Assembly: GCA_025458165.1 (NCBI GenBank)
Contig: JALOTB010000075.1
Span: 1-40,385 of the forward strand
Direction of reading: 5' to 3'
Length of the DNA: 40,385 nucleotides
Origin: Chromatiaceae bacterium
GTDB lineage: Bacteria > Pseudomonadota > Gammaproteobacteria > Chromatiales > Chromatiaceae
Below the pieces are notes generated by a model. It was not told where the DNA came from, made no database searches, and worked only from the letters and a program-made list of their open reading frames with translations. Each line of letters starts with the position of its first letter. Position 1 is the first letter of the stretch. The position numbers were made by a program, and so were the translations under genes. Of the stretch, positions 16,053 through 25,871 are shown in pieces.

Positions 16053-16442
16053 CGTTGTGAACCTCTCGGATGGCTGAGATGACGACTGCTTGGGGGAGGG
16101 CGGAATCGACTCGGCTTGCCGCCGCGGCGCCGCCTTGGATCTGGGGTTCGGGCGGCGAATCGGCAACGCGCCATGCCGATGGTAATGGATCTCGATGGCC
16201 GGACGCTTTCGCGCTGCGAAAGACTCGACCGACGAGCGAGCGCCCATGGCTCTTCGCCGGCCACTGCGGCGCGGACGGAGGCTCCCCCTGTGACCCCCGT
16301 CACGGGCCGCGCCAGAAGCCGTCAGGGCCCGCGAAAACTGTGAAATGGCGAGCCTTTTTCGCGCGGGTCGGGGGCTAGCCTCATTGGCAAAGGCTGACGT
16401 GGCGCCAGGCGCCCAGTCGGCCAGGACCAGGGGAGCGAAGCC
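16053..16442. other. Gene-free upstream region of cytochrome c'
   Basis: I see no gene here on either strand. The right part has two A/T runs in an imperfect inverted repeat (CCCGCGAAAA near 16330 and TTTTTCGCGCGGG near 16357), which might be a terminator remnant. The cytochrome c' promoter should lie near 16080-16200 but I cannot place it with confidence. Confidence 0.4.
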
Positions 16443-16646
16443 ATGACACACGAGCAATCACAGGCGATCTGGGAGCTGTGCCGGCAGGGTTATCCGATGT
16501 CGGCGGACGAGGCGGAGCGGCGCTGGAGTGATGGACAGCGCTACGAGCCCGACGACCTCATGCAGGTACCGAGGTCGCTGCGGGCCTTGATCGAGCAGTG
16601 CAACGATGAGGCCGCATCGCCCCCGCCTCGGGGCCGGGTGCATTGA
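16443..16646 (+). CDS. Small hypothetical protein (67 aa)
   Basis: A 67-aa acidic, mostly helical protein ([21 protein letters not shown], then [15 protein letters not shown]) with a GGGGAG ribosome site about 8 nt before the ATG. No family recognised. The last residues (PPPRGRVH) run into the hsdR remnant on the other strand, so the true 3' end may have been altered. It is plausible as a gene because of the ribosome site and protein-like composition, but it is short. Confidence 0.4.
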   Translation: MTHEQSQAIWELCRQGYPMSADEAERRWSDGQRYEPDDLMQVPRSLRALIEQCNDEAASPPPRGRVH

Positions 16647-16649
16647 GCC

Positions 16650-16767
16650 GCACCTCGGCCAGGAGCTCCTCGGTGAGGATGGAGATGTCGCGCTTCTTCA
16701 GGCCGGCGGCCTCGAAGATGTCGACGACGCCCTCGGAGGCCACCGCGCGCGAGACGATCTGGCGCAC
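16650..16767 (-). pseudogene. C-terminal fragment of type I restriction subunit HsdR
   Basis: Thirty-nine codons ([21 protein letters not shown] then [18 protein letters not shown]) match the C-terminal domain of type I restriction endonuclease R subunits (DUF3387 region), where the segment normally reads about DIFxAAGLKKPDISILSDEFLAEVR. Both sides are cut: the 3' end leaves the match at 16650 and the 5' end meets the ygbA-like stop. No HsdS or HsdM remains nearby. It is a scar of a lost restriction system. Confidence 0.65.
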
Positions 16768-16788
16768 GGCTTGGGGCCAGCGCGTGCG

Positions 16789-17163
16789 CTATCGGTCAGA
16801 TGGGACGCCGCGGCGACGAGCGACCGAGGCGAGTGCCGGCGCCTCCCGGCGCTTGTCGATCAGGTGCCAGAGGCTGAGCACCGGGTGGCGGAGCAGCATC
16901 CGCGGGCCCGCGTAGCGCATAACGGCCCTGACCCGCTCGCGCATGAGGGCGCTGTAGCAGTGCACCTGGCAGTGGTTGCACGCGGGCTTGGCCTCGCCGA
17001 AGGGGCAGATCTCCAGGCGCTGGTGGGCGTAGTCGAGCAGCCCGGCGCAGTCGGCGCAGAGCCCGGAGCGGCGGCCGTGCTGGTCGCGGCACCAGATCCG
17101 CAGCATGGCGGTGATGGTCGCCTGCTCGCGGGCGATGCGACGGCCTGGGGCCTTGGCGGTCAT
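16789..17163 (-). CDS. YgbA-like nitrous oxide-stimulated promoter family protein
   Basis: A 124-aa cytoplasmic protein with the family's cysteine set: WCRDQHG (C25), LCADCAGLLDYAHQRL (C36, C39), ICPFGEAKPACNHCQVHCY (C53, C62, C65, C69), then RYAGPRMLLRHPVLSLWHLIDKRR. In E. coli ygbA belongs to the NO-responsive NsrR regulon; biochemical function is not established, though a metal or iron-sulfur site is likely from the cysteines. The start is ATG 17163 with GGAG upstream. Its nearness to cytochrome c' suggests a link to nitric oxide, which is only inference. Confidence 0.85.
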   Translation of the reverse strand: MTAKAPGRRIAREQATITAMLRIWCRDQHGRRSGLCADCAGLLDYAHQRLEICPFGEAKPACNHCQVHCYSALMRERVRAVMRYAGPRMLLRHPVLSLWHLIDKRREAPALASVARRRGVPSDR

Positions 17164-17261
17164 TGACGGGGCTCCGCTGGTGGTGATGGCGATGAGTCTA
17201 CCGAGGCCCATGCCGGCACCGGCTTGATTCGGCTCAAGCCGCTGCTCAACGGACAACCCGG

Positions 17262-19646
17262 TCAGCCGCCGGCCGCCGCGGCGACCCGTAACACGACCTT
17301 GCCCGCGTCGACCGCCACCTCCACCCGGCCCCCCTCCGGGCACTCGCCCTTGACCACCATCATCGCGAGCGGGTTCTCGAGCTGGCGCTCCACCTCACGG
17401 CGCAGCGGCCGGGCGCCATAGACGGGATCGAATCCGTCGGCGGCGAGCTTGTCGAGGACGGCGTCGGCGACCACCACCTGGATACCGCGATGGGCGAGCC
17501 GTCCGACCAGCTCGTCGATGAAAATCCCTGCGATCCGCCGCACGTGCTCGGGCTCCAGGTAGTGGAAGACGATGACGTCGTCGAGCCGATTGAGGAACTC
17601 GGGCTTGAAGAACCGCTTGACCTCGTGCATCACCAGGTCGCGCGCCTCGCCGTAGCTCGGCGTGGCCGATTGCACGAAGCCGATCGGGCGCTTGTCGGGG
17701 GAGAGGGCCTCGGTGCCGAGGTTCGAGGTCCCGATCAGGATGGTGTTACGGAAGGACACCAACCGGCCCTGGGCGTCGGTGAGGCGCCCGTCCTCCAGGA
17801 TCTGGAGCAGCATGTTGAAGACGTCGGGGTGGGCCTTCTCCATCTCGTCGAGCAGGACCACGGTATAGGGGTTGCGCCGCACCCGCTCGGTGAGCTGCCC
17901 GCCCTCGCCGTAGCCGATGTAGCCGGGCGGGGCGCCGATCATCTTGGAGACCTCGTGGCGTTCCATGTACTCGGACATGTCCAGGCGCACGATGCGCGAC
18001 TCGTCGTCGAGCAGGAAGGCGGCGAGCGCGCGGGCGAGCTCGGTCTTGCCGACCCCGGTGGGACCCAAGAACAGGAAGGACCCGATCGGCCGGCGTGCCG
18101 CGGTGATCCCGGCGCGGTTGCGGCGGATGGCATCGGCGACCGCGCGCACCGCGTCGTCCTGGCCGACGATGCGCTTGTGCAGCGCCTCCTCCATGCGCGC
18201 GAGCTTGTCGGCCTCGGTCTCGACCATGCGCGCCACCGGGATGCCGGTCCAGCGCGAGACCACCTGGGCGATGTCCTCGGCATGGACCTCCTGGTCCTCG
18301 CGCCCGCGCGAGGCCTCCCAGTCGGCGCGGCGGGTCGCGAGGCGCTCCTCGAGCTTCAGCAGCAGGCGCTGGCGCTCGCGCTCCAGCTCGCGCAGGTCTC
18401 GCGGGATCGCGGTGAGCCGCAGGTGCTTGCGCGAGCCGGCCTCGTCGACCAGGTCGACCGCCTTGTCCGGCAGCCGGCGGTCGCTGATGTAGCGCTCGGC
18501 GAGCTGGGCCGCAGCCTCCAGCGCATCGCCCGCGTAATGGACCTGATGGTGGCGCTCGTAGCGCGGGGCGATGCCGGTCAGGATGCGGATGGTCTCCTCG
18601 ACCGAGGGCTCGCGCACCAGGATCGGGTGGAAACGACGCTCCAGCGCCTTGTCGGTCTCGACGAAGCGGTGGTACTCGTCCAGGGTATCGGCCCCAATGA
18701 CCTGCAGCGTCCCCTGGGCGAGCGCAGTCTTGAGCAGGCTCGGGGCGTCGAGCCCGCCGGCGCCGGCCCCGGCGCCGACCACGGTGTGCAGCTCGTCGAT
18801 GAACAGGATCACCCGCCCCTTGGCCTCGATCACGGCGTCGCGCACGGATTTCAGCCGCTCCTCGAACTCGCCGCGCATCTTCGCCCCGGCGACGACCTCG
18901 CCCATGTCGAGCGCAAGCAGGCGCCGGTTGATCAGGGTATCGGGCACCTCGGCATCGGCGATGCGCTGGGCCAGGCCCTCGACGATCACCGTCTTGCCGA
19001 CCCCGGCCTCGCCGATCAGGGCGGGGTTGTTCTTGCGCCGGCGCGAGAGGGTTTGGATGACCTGATCGATCTCCTCCTCGCGCCCAACCACCGGGTCCAG
19101 CTCCCCGCGCCGGGCGAGCTCGGTGAGGTCGCGGGTGTAGCGGGCCAGGACATCGGGCTCGGTCTCGGCATCCTCGTTGCCCACCGTGCGCCCGCCGCGC
19201 AGCTCCCGCAGGGCATTGCGCACCTGCTCGCGGGTGATTCCGGCCTCGCGCAACAGGTCCGCGGTGTGCCCGGCCTTGGGGTCGAAGAGCGCGATGAACA
19301 GCGCCCCGGTCGAGATGTAGGCGTCGCCCAGGGCCTTGGCCTCCTCGTAGGCGATGCGGAAGCAGTCGACCAGCTCCTGGGTGGCGACCACCTGATTGGC
19401 CTGGACCGGGGCCGCGCGCTGGTAGTGCTGGCGGATGCGTGCCTTGATCCGCTCGATCGCCTCGGCCGGACTCATCAGCAGCTTCTCCAGCACCCGCATC
19501 GCCTCGCTGTCGGGCTGGGACAGCAGGGCGAGCAGGATGAAGTCCGGCGTGAGCTGGTTCTGGCGCAGGCCGGCGAGCTCGGCCACCGCCATCTCCAGGG
19601 CCTGCATCACCTTCTTGGTGCTGAGCTGGGTGAAGTTCTGGATCAT
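17262..19646 (-). CDS. ClpC/ClpA-type AAA+ unfoldase with IGF loop
   Basis: A 794-aa Hsp100 protein. It has a Clp-N domain (about 1-145), AAA-1 with Walker A GEAGVGKT (212-219) and Walker B FIDELH (DE at 284-285), a short middle domain (about 410-455, ClpC-like rather than the long ClpB type), AAA-2 with Walker A GPTGVGKT (528-535), and a ClpB-D2 small domain. IGF at 655-657 is the tripeptide that docks on ClpP, so it should feed a ClpP protease. AAA-1 has GADT (318-321) where relatives have GATT, placing Asp at the sensor-1 position. It follows the yhhJ-like gene by 50 nt on the same strand. Confidence 0.88.
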   Translation of the reverse strand: MIQNFTQLSTKKVMQALEMAVAELAGLRQNQLTPDFILLALLSQPDSEAMRVLEKLLMSPAEAIERIKARIRQHYQRAAPVQANQVVATQELVDCFRIAYEEAKALGDAYISTGALFIALFDPKAGHTADLLREAGITREQVRNALRELRGGRTVGNEDAETEPDVLARYTRDLTELARRGELDPVVGREEEIDQVIQTLSRRRKNNPALIGEAGVGKTVIVEGLAQRIADAEVPDTLINRRLLALDMGEVVAGAKMRGEFEERLKSVRDAVIEAKGRVILFIDELHTVVGAGAGAGGLDAPSLLKTALAQGTLQVIGADTLDEYHRFVETDKALERRFHPILVREPSVEETIRILTGIAPRYERHHQVHYAGDALEAAAQLAERYISDRRLPDKAVDLVDEAGSRKHLRLTAIPRDLRELERERQRLLLKLEERLATRRADWEASRGREDQEVHAEDIAQVVSRWTGIPVARMVETEADKLARMEEALHKRIVGQDDAVRAVADAIRRNRAGITAARRPIGSFLFLGPTGVGKTELARALAAFLLDDESRIVRLDMSEYMERHEVSKMIGAPPGYIGYGEGGQLTERVRRNPYTVVLLDEMEKAHPDVFNMLLQILEDGRLTDAQGRLVSFRNTILIGTSNLGTEALSPDKRPIGFVQSATPSYGEARDLVMHEVKRFFKPEFLNRLDDVIVFHYLEPEHVRRIAGIFIDELVGRLAHRGIQVVVADAVLDKLAADGFDPVYGARPLRREVERQLENPLAMMVVKGECPEGGRVEVAVDAGKVVLRVAAAAGG

Positions 19647-19696
19647 GCGTGCAACTCCGTTTCTTCACGTGCCGGGCCGAGTACGCGAGGACGCAG

Positions 19697-20821
19697 TCAC
19701 AGCCGCGTCAGGCTCACCGTCTGCCGGAAGCGGGCGAGGGCGAACGAGAACGCCAGGACCCCGAGCCCCAGCGTCGCGGCCAGATGCGGCCAGACCAGAT
19801 CGAGCCCCGCCCCGCGGAAGACCACCGCCTGTACGAACGAGACGAAGTGCGTGGTCGGTGACACCAGCATCACCCGTTGCAGCACCTCCGGCATGGCATC
19901 GAGGGGGGTGTTCGCGCCCGAGAGCATGTACATCACCAGGAATACCGGGATCGATAGCAGCCCGAACTGTGGCATGGTCCGCGCCAGGGTGGCGAGGAAG
20001 ATGCCGACCGCCGTCAGTGCGAAGAGATAGACCGCCAGCCCCAGCACGAACAGCCACAGCGACCCCGCGTTGGGCACCCCGAGCAGCCACTGGACGATCA
20101 CCAGCTTGGCGAAGGTCGCGGCGACCAGGATCACAGCGCCGTTGGCCCAGACCTTGGCCAGCATGATCTCGGCCGAGGTGAGCGGCATCACCAACAGGTG
20201 CTCGATGGTGCCGTGCTCGCGCTCGCGGATGAGCGCCGCGCCGGTCAGCACGATGCCGAGCAGGGTGATCATGTTGACGATCTGCATCACCGCCATGAAC
20301 CAGACCGACTCGCCGTTCGGGTTGAAGGCGAGCCGGGTGACCGCGGCCACGGGCGCCGGCGGCTCGCCGCGGTAGCCCTGCAGGTAAAACAGCGGCTCTT
20401 CGGCGAGCACCCGCTCCAGGTAGCGTGCCCCCGCGCCGGCCATGGCCATCGCGGTGGCATCCACGTTGACCTGAACCGCCGGCTGGCGGCCCTCCGCCGC
20501 ATCGGCCTGCAGCCGCGGCGGAAGGTTGATCACGAAAGTGTAGCGCCCGGCGTCCATCGCCCGGTCGATCTCGGCCACCGCGATCCGGTCGGGCGGCTGG
20601 AAGTAGGGCGGCCGCAGGGTCTCGGTGATGCGCTCCGAGAGCTGCGAGCGGTCCTCGTCCACCACCGCTACTGAGGCGTTCTCGAGCTGGAGCTTGACCC
20701 CCCGCGCCGGGGCGATGATGGCGAAGGTGAAGGCGTAGACGATGAGCAGCACCAGCACCGGGTCATAACGCAGGCTGATCAGCTCCTTGAGCCCCAAGCG
20801 GTAGACGTTCGTGAGGCGCAC
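19697..20821 (-). CDS. ABC-2 type permease, YhhJ-like
   Basis: A 374-aa ABC-2 permease: an N-terminal helix (LVLLIVYAFTFAII), a large periplasmic domain (about 45-190), then five helices in ALIREREHGTIEHLLVMPLTSAEIMLAKVWAN and on. This matches YhhJ, the second permease beside RbbA and a YhiI-type HlyD protein. The GTG at 20821 lies directly behind the rbbA-like stop (20823) and gives VRLTNVYRLGLKEL; a longer frame would overlap the ATPase gene. It should pair with the permease half of the upstream protein to export an unknown substrate. Confidence 0.85.
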   Translation of the reverse strand: MRLTNVYRLGLKELISLRYDPVLVLLIVYAFTFAIIAPARGVKLQLENASVAVVDEDRSQLSERITETLRPPYFQPPDRIAVAEIDRAMDAGRYTFVINLPPRLQADAAEGRQPAVQVNVDATAMAMAGAGARYLERVLAEEPLFYLQGYRGEPPAPVAAVTRLAFNPNGESVWFMAVMQIVNMITLLGIVLTGAALIREREHGTIEHLLVMPLTSAEIMLAKVWANGAVILVAATFAKLVIVQWLLGVPNAGSLWLFVLGLAVYLFALTAVGIFLATLARTMPQFGLLSIPVFLVMYMLSGANTPLDAMPEVLQRVMLVSPTTHFVSFVQAVVFRGAGLDLVWPHLAATLGLGVLAFSFALARFRQTVSLTRL

Positions 20822-20822
20822 C

Positions 20823-23564
20823 TCAGCGCTCCTGGGTGCGCAAGAGCGCCAGCCCGAGCAGGAAGAAGCCGAGCCCAAAGGCGCCGAGCACCAGGTAGTC
20901 GAGCCAGAGGTCGCCGAACGTCAGGCCCTTGGTGAAGCTGCCGACGCTCACGTGGTTGAACCAGGCGCTCGGAAAGCCGTAGCCCATCACCCGCGCCGGG
21001 CCGGTCAGCGACGAGACCGGCACCAGCATCCCGGAGAACAGGATGGTCGGGATGGTGCTGGCGATCGCGGTGCCGAAGATCGCGGCGATCTGGGTGCGCA
21101 TGAAGGTCGACATCAGGAGCCCGAGCCCGGTGCTCGCGAAGACGAAGAGCACCGCCCCGACGGTGAGGCCCGCGAGTCCCCCGGCGAGCGGCACCCGGAA
21201 CAGGAGCAGCGCCATCAAGACCAGCATCGCGTAGCTGAGGAGCGCCAGGCCCACGTAGGGGAGCTGCTTGCCGAGCAGGAACTCCGAGCCGTTGGTCGGG
21301 GTGGCGTAGAGGTTGGTGATCGAGCCCAGCTCCTTCTCGCGCACCACCCCGACCGCGGTCATGGTCGCCGGGATCATGATCAGGAGCAGCATCAGGATGC
21401 CCGGCACCATCGCGTAGACGCTCTTGAAGTCCTGGTTGTACCGGAAGCGGGCCTCGACCGCGACCGGGCCCAGGTCTTGCGCGGCGCCGCGTCCCTCCAG
21501 GTAGTGCCGGTGCACCCCCTCGACGTAGCCGCGGATGGTGTCGCCGCGGAAGGGGACGGCCCCGTCGATCCAGAACCCCACCTCGGGCTGGGCGCCGCGC
21601 TTGAGGTCGCGGCCGAAGCCGGGCGGGATCTCGATCGCGAGCGTCAGCCCGCCGCTGGCGAGGCGCCGCCAGAGATCGGCGTCGTCGGCGAGCGGGGGCT
21701 GCTCGGAGAACCAGGGCGAGCCGCCGAACTGCTCCAGGTACTCGCGGCTCGCCGGGCTGCGGTCGCGGTCGAGTGCGGCGAAGCGGATGTCGTCGACGTC
21801 GAAGGAGATCCCGTAGCCCATCGCGAACATCAGGAGCACCGGCCCGAGTAGGGCGAAGGCCAGGCGGATCGGGTCACGGCGGATCTCGGTGCCCTCGCGC
21901 CGGGCATAGGCCCAAAGCCGGCGCAGCGAGAACCGGCTCGGCCGGTGCGGCTTGGGCAGCGGGCGCTGGCGGGGGGCATCGGGCGCGCCCCGCGAGTCGG
22001 CGCTCCCCTCCCCACCCGCCTCCGCGGCCCCCTGCTCCATGTAGGCGATGAAGGCGTCCTCCAGGGTCGCTGCCCCCTGCTCGGCCTTGAGCGCGTCCGG
22101 CGTCCCTTGGCCCAGCACCCGCCCGGCGTGCATGAGCGAGATGCGGTCGCAGCGCTCCGCCTCGTTCATGAAGTGGGTCGAGATGAAGATGGTCACCCCC
22201 TGCTCGCGCGAGAGCGCGAGGAGCTGCTCCCAGAAGCGGTCGCGGGCGATCGGATCGACCCCCGAGGTCGGCTCGTCGAGGATCAGGAGCTCCGGCTCGT
22301 GGATCACCGCGACGGCGAGCGAGAGGCGCTGGCGCACCCCGAGCGGCAGCTCCTCGGCGCGGGCGTCGAGGTGACGGGCGAGGTCGAAGCGCTCGCAGAG
22401 CTCGGTGATCCGCGCGGGGATGCGTCCCGGGGGCAGGTGGTAGAGGCGGGCGTGCAGATCGAGGTTCTGCCGCACCGTGAGCTCGCCGTAGAGCGAGAAG
22501 GACTGCGACATGAAGCCGAGCCGCCTGCGCAGGTCGGCGTCCTCGGACTCGACCGGGCGGTCGAAGACCCAGGCCCGACCTTCGGTGACCGGGAGCAGCC
22601 CGGTCAGCATGCGCATGGTGGTCGTCTTGCCGCTGCCGTTCGAGCCGAGAAAGCCGAAGATCTCGCCCTTGTGGATGGCGAGGCTGACGCGGTCGACGGC
22701 GGTGAAGTCGCCGAAGCGGTGGGTGAGCCCCTCGGCACGGATGGCGGGTGGCCCGTCTCCAACCGGCTCCCGCGGTGGGAGCTGGAGGCGCCGGTGGCCG
22801 CCGCGACGCTCGTCGGGGAGCAGGGCGACGAAGACCGCCTCCATGTCCCGCTCGCCGGTACGGCCCCGCAGCTCGGCGATGCCGCCGCAGGCCAGTACCC
22901 GCCCGGCGTCCATCGCGATCAGGGTGTCGAAGCGCTCGGCCTCTTCCATGTACGCGGTCGACACCAGGATGCTGAGCTCCGGGCGGCGCGCGCGCAGCCG
23001 CCCCATCAGCTCCCAGAAGCGCCGGCGGGAGAGGGGATCGACGCCGGTCGTCGGCTCGTCGAGGATCAGGAGATCCGGCTCGTGGATCAGGGCGCAGCAG
23101 AGCCCGAGCTTCTGCTTCATGCCGCCCGAGAGGTTCATCGCCGCACGCTCGGTGAAGGGCGCGAGCCCGGTGGCGGCGGTCAGCTCGGCAATGCGCTCCG
23201 CGCGGGTCGCCGCGTCCTGTCCGAACAGGCGCCCGAAGAAGTCCAGGTTCTCGCGGACCGAGAGGCTCGGGTAGAGGTTGCGGCCGAGCCCCTGGGGCAT
23301 GTAGGCGATGCGCTGGACGACCGCGTCGCGCTCGCGGGGGCGGCGCAGATCCCGTCCAAGGACCTCGACCTCACCGGACTGGATCTGGCGCACACCGGCG
23401 ATGATCCCGAGCAGGGTCGACTTGCCGACCCCGTCGGGGCCGATCAGCCCGCACATCTGACCGGCGGGGAGCGCTAGCTCTAACCCGTCGAGGGCGATCG
23501 TCGCGCGATAGACGTGGCGCAGCCCGCTCAGTTGGACGGCGGAGCCGACGCGTTGCTCGACCAT
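20823..23564 (-). CDS. RbbA-like double ABC ATPase-permease fusion
   Basis: A 913-aa fusion. ABC domain 1 has Walker A GPDGVGKST (42-50), signature LSGGMKQKLG and DEPTTGVDP. ABC domain 2 has GSNGSGKTT, a degenerate signature LPLGVRQRL and DEPTSGVDP. The C-terminal part (about 550-913) is an ABC-2 permease. This is the RbbA/YhiH architecture; E. coli RbbA has been reported as ribosome-associated, yet gene context suggests export. It overlaps the end of the hlyD gene by 37 nt and is followed at once by the yhhJ-like gene, making a three-gene cassette. Confidence 0.87.
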   Translation of the reverse strand: MVEQRVGSAVQLSGLRHVYRATIALDGLELALPAGQMCGLIGPDGVGKSTLLGIIAGVRQIQSGEVEVLGRDLRRPRERDAVVQRIAYMPQGLGRNLYPSLSVRENLDFFGRLFGQDAATRAERIAELTAATGLAPFTERAAMNLSGGMKQKLGLCCALIHEPDLLILDEPTTGVDPLSRRRFWELMGRLRARRPELSILVSTAYMEEAERFDTLIAMDAGRVLACGGIAELRGRTGERDMEAVFVALLPDERRGGHRRLQLPPREPVGDGPPAIRAEGLTHRFGDFTAVDRVSLAIHKGEIFGFLGSNGSGKTTTMRMLTGLLPVTEGRAWVFDRPVESEDADLRRRLGFMSQSFSLYGELTVRQNLDLHARLYHLPPGRIPARITELCERFDLARHLDARAEELPLGVRQRLSLAVAVIHEPELLILDEPTSGVDPIARDRFWEQLLALSREQGVTIFISTHFMNEAERCDRISLMHAGRVLGQGTPDALKAEQGAATLEDAFIAYMEQGAAEAGGEGSADSRGAPDAPRQRPLPKPHRPSRFSLRRLWAYARREGTEIRRDPIRLAFALLGPVLLMFAMGYGISFDVDDIRFAALDRDRSPASREYLEQFGGSPWFSEQPPLADDADLWRRLASGGLTLAIEIPPGFGRDLKRGAQPEVGFWIDGAVPFRGDTIRGYVEGVHRHYLEGRGAAQDLGPVAVEARFRYNQDFKSVYAMVPGILMLLLIMIPATMTAVGVVREKELGSITNLYATPTNGSEFLLGKQLPYVGLALLSYAMLVLMALLLFRVPLAGGLAGLTVGAVLFVFASTGLGLLMSTFMRTQIAAIFGTAIASTIPTILFSGMLVPVSSLTGPARVMGYGFPSAWFNHVSVGSFTKGLTFGDLWLDYLVLGAFGLGFFLLGLALLRTQER

Positions 23565-24601
23565 GTCGGCAGCCTCGGGGCCAGGTGCTCGGGCCAGGAC
23601 ACCGCGGGGTCGAGCCTCACGTAGGCGACCCCCGGCACCCCGGTCTTGACCAGCGTCTCGTAGCGGGCGAGCAGCTCGGGGTCGATGCGCACCTTGACGC
23701 GGAAGGCGAGCTTCTCGCGCACGCTCTGAGTCTCGACCTGCTTGGGGGTGAATTGGGCGCGCGGCGCGACGAAGGAGACCTCGGCGGGGACCACGTACTC
23801 CGGCGCGGCATCGAGCACCAGGCGCGCCTCGGCCCCGAGCGGGACCCGACCGGCCGCCGGCGCGGGCAGGAAAATGACCATGTAGACGTCGCTGAGATCG
23901 AGCAGGGTGAGGACCTTGCCGCCCACCCCGAGGACCTCGCCGGGCTCGGCCAGGCGGTAGAGCACCCGGCCGCTGCGCGGGGCCTTCAAGGTGCTGTCGG
24001 CGATGTCGACCTCGATGCGCTCGATGCTCGCCTGGGCCGCCTCGATCGCGGCCTCGGTCGCGACCACCTGGACACGGGCCGCGCGCAGGGCCGCCTCGGC
24101 GGTTTGCACCCGGGTGCTCGCCTGGTCGACCTGCTCCTCGGAGACGAAACGGTCGGAGCGCGACAGCCGTTGCAGTCGGGCGAGGTCGCGGCGGGCGAAG
24201 TCGAGCTCGCTGTCGCGCTGCTCGACCACCGCCAGGGCGTGCTCGCGCTCCTGCCGGGCGCGGCGCAGCTCGGCCTCGGCCTGCCGCTGCTGGGCCTCCA
24301 GCGCCTCGGTGTCGAGCACGGCGACCACCTCCCCGGCCGCCACCCGGTCGCCCTCACGCACCCGCACCTCCAGCAGGCGCCCTGGGAGCTTGGTCGCGAC
24401 GTCGACCTCGGTCGCCTCGATCCGCCCGTTGCCCAGCGCGAAGCCCGCCGGCAGGCCGTCCTTACCGAGCAGGCCCCGCAGGGTTTCCGGTAGGGCCCGG
24501 AGATCGCCGCCCGCGAGCAGCACCCAGCCCGCCGCGGCGGCGAGCAGTAGGGCAGCGAGGACTAGTGCCGCGGCGATCGACCAGCGGCGCAGTGGTCGCA
24601 T
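23528..24601 (-). CDS. HlyD-family periplasmic adaptor (YhiI-like)
   Basis: A 357-aa membrane-fusion protein: one N-terminal transmembrane helix (about 9-31), a lipoyl half-motif (GRLLEVRVREGDRVAAGEVVAVLDTEAL), an alpha-hairpin coiled coil rich in A, R, Q and E (about 98-200), the second lipoyl half (STLKAPRSGRVLYRLAEPGEVLGVG), and a beta-barrel. It links the inner-membrane ABC unit to an outer-membrane channel such as TolC, which is not in this window. First gene of the hlyD-rbbA-yhhJ cassette. Confidence 0.88.
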   Translation of the reverse strand: MRPLRRWSIAAALVLAALLLAAAAGWVLLAGGDLRALPETLRGLLGKDGLPAGFALGNGRIEATEVDVATKLPGRLLEVRVREGDRVAAGEVVAVLDTEALEAQQRQAEAELRRARQEREHALAVVEQRDSELDFARRDLARLQRLSRSDRFVSEEQVDQASTRVQTAEAALRAARVQVVATEAAIEAAQASIERIEVDIADSTLKAPRSGRVLYRLAEPGEVLGVGGKVLTLLDLSDVYMVIFLPAPAAGRVPLGAEARLVLDAAPEYVVPAEVSFVAPRAQFTPKQVETQSVREKLAFRVKVRIDPELLARYETLVKTGVPGVAYVRLDPAVSWPEHLAPRLPTWSSNASAPPSN

Positions 24602-24686
24602 GGGGCGGACTCCGCGCGAGGGTGCTGAAGGGCCATGTTACCCGCGCGCGGCGGGGCGCGCCCGGCGACCCGCCATCGCGGGCCGC

Positions 24687-25871
24687 CTAGCCGGCCGCGG
24701 CCTGCAGCCGGTCCAGCGCCTTCTCCAGGTTCTGGCGGCTGGTCGCGATGGAGATGCGCACGTGCCCGCCGAGCCCGAAGGCGGAGCCGGGGACCAGGGC
24801 GACGCCGGCGCGCTCGATCAGGATCTCGGCGAGCTCCAGATCGTTGTTGACCCCCGCCATCTGCTCGATCATCCCCTGCACCCTGGGGAAGACGTAGAAG
24901 GTCCCGTCGGTCGGCAGGCACTCGATCCCGGGGATCTGGTTCAGGCGCTCGACCACATAGTCGTGGCGCTCCTTGAAGGCCGCGCCCATGACCCGGATGC
25001 AGTCCTGGGGTCCGTTCAGGGCCGCCTCGGCCGCAACCTGAGAGATGGAGGTGGGGTTCGAGGTGCTCTGCGACTGCACCTTCTTCATCGCCTTGATGAC
25101 CTCGGCCGGACCGCCGGCGTAGCCGATGCGCCAGCCGGTCATCGAGTAGGCCTTGGAGACCCCGTTCAGGACCAGGGTGCGCGGGGCGAGATCCGGGCAG
25201 ACGTTCAGGATGTTGAGGAAGGGCTCGTCGCTCCAGCGGATGTGCTCGTACATGTCGTCGGTGGCGATGACGGCGCGCGGGAAGTCGCGCAGCACCGCCC
25301 CCAGGGCCGCGAGCTCGTCGGCCGAATAGGCCATGCCGGTGGGGTTTGACGGGCTGTTGATCACCACCAGTCGGGTCTGGTCGGTCATCGCCGCCTTGAG
25401 CTGGGCCGGGGTGACCTTGAACCGCTGCTCGGCGCCCGCGTGCACCAGGACCGGCGCGCCGCCGGCGAGCAGGGCCATGTCGGGGTAGGAGACCCAGTAA
25501 GGGGCGGGGATGACCACCTCGTCGCCGGGGTCGAGGATCGCCTGGGCCAGGTTGTAGAAGCTCTGCTTGCCTCCGCAGGAGACCAGGATTTGGTCTTGGG
25601 TGTAGGTCAGTCCGTTCTCACGCTGGAACTTGTCGATCACCGCCTGCTTGAGGCTCGGGGTGCCGTCGACCGCCGTGTACTTGGTGAAGCCGTCCTGGAT
25701 CGCCCGGATCGCGGCGTCCTTGATGTGGTCCGGGGTGTCGAAGTCGGGCTCGCCGGCCCCGAGCCCGATGACGTCCTTGCCCTCGGCCCGCAGGGCCTTG
25801 GCGCGGGCGGTGATGGCGAGGGTAGCGGACGGCTTGACGGCTTGGACGCGGGCCGAAAGTTTGATGCTCAT
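24687..25871 (-). CDS. Aspartate-type aminotransferase (class I, PLP-dependent)
   Basis: A 394-aa fold-type I aminotransferase of the AspC Ib subgroup. The PLP lysine is K240 in NGVSKAYSMTGWRIGYA; other cofactor and substrate residues are in SPSNPTG (N176), TDDMYEHI (D205, Y208) and the C-terminal HVRISIATS arginine. It most likely interconverts aspartate and glutamate, though this subgroup also takes prephenate or aromatic acids. ATG 25871 gives the standard N-terminus MSIKLSARVQAVKPSAT; the frame extends upstream over uvrB but without support. It is divergent from uvrB across 94 nt. Confidence 0.9.
   Translation of the reverse strand: MSIKLSARVQAVKPSATLAITARAKALRAEGKDVIGLGAGEPDFDTPDHIKDAAIRAIQDGFTKYTAVDGTPSLKQAVIDKFQRENGLTYTQDQILVSCGGKQSFYNLAQAILDPGDEVVIPAPYWVSYPDMALLAGGAPVLVHAGAEQRFKVTPAQLKAAMTDQTRLVVINSPSNPTGMAYSADELAALGAVLRDFPRAVIATDDMYEHIRWSDEPFLNILNVCPDLAPRTLVLNGVSKAYSMTGWRIGYAGGPAEVIKAMKKVQSQSTSNPTSISQVAAEAALNGPQDCIRVMGAAFKERHDYVVERLNQIPGIECLPTDGTFYVFPRVQGMIEQMAGVNNDLELAEILIERAGVALVPGSAFGLGGHVRISIATSRQNLEKALDRLQAAAG

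Noticed and set aside
15417..16082. 221-codon open frame opposite cytochrome c'
   Set aside because: Antisense shadow; the cytochrome c' gene with its haem motif and signal peptide explains the region.
17490..20030. 846-codon open frame opposite the Clp gene
   Set aside because: High G+C DNA gives long antisense frames. Its peptide is a low-complexity mix of G, V, L, D, H and Q without family similarity, while the other strand is clearly Clp and an ABC permease.
21945..23477. 510-codon open frame opposite the RbbA-like gene
   Set aside because: Antisense shadow of the ABC domains.
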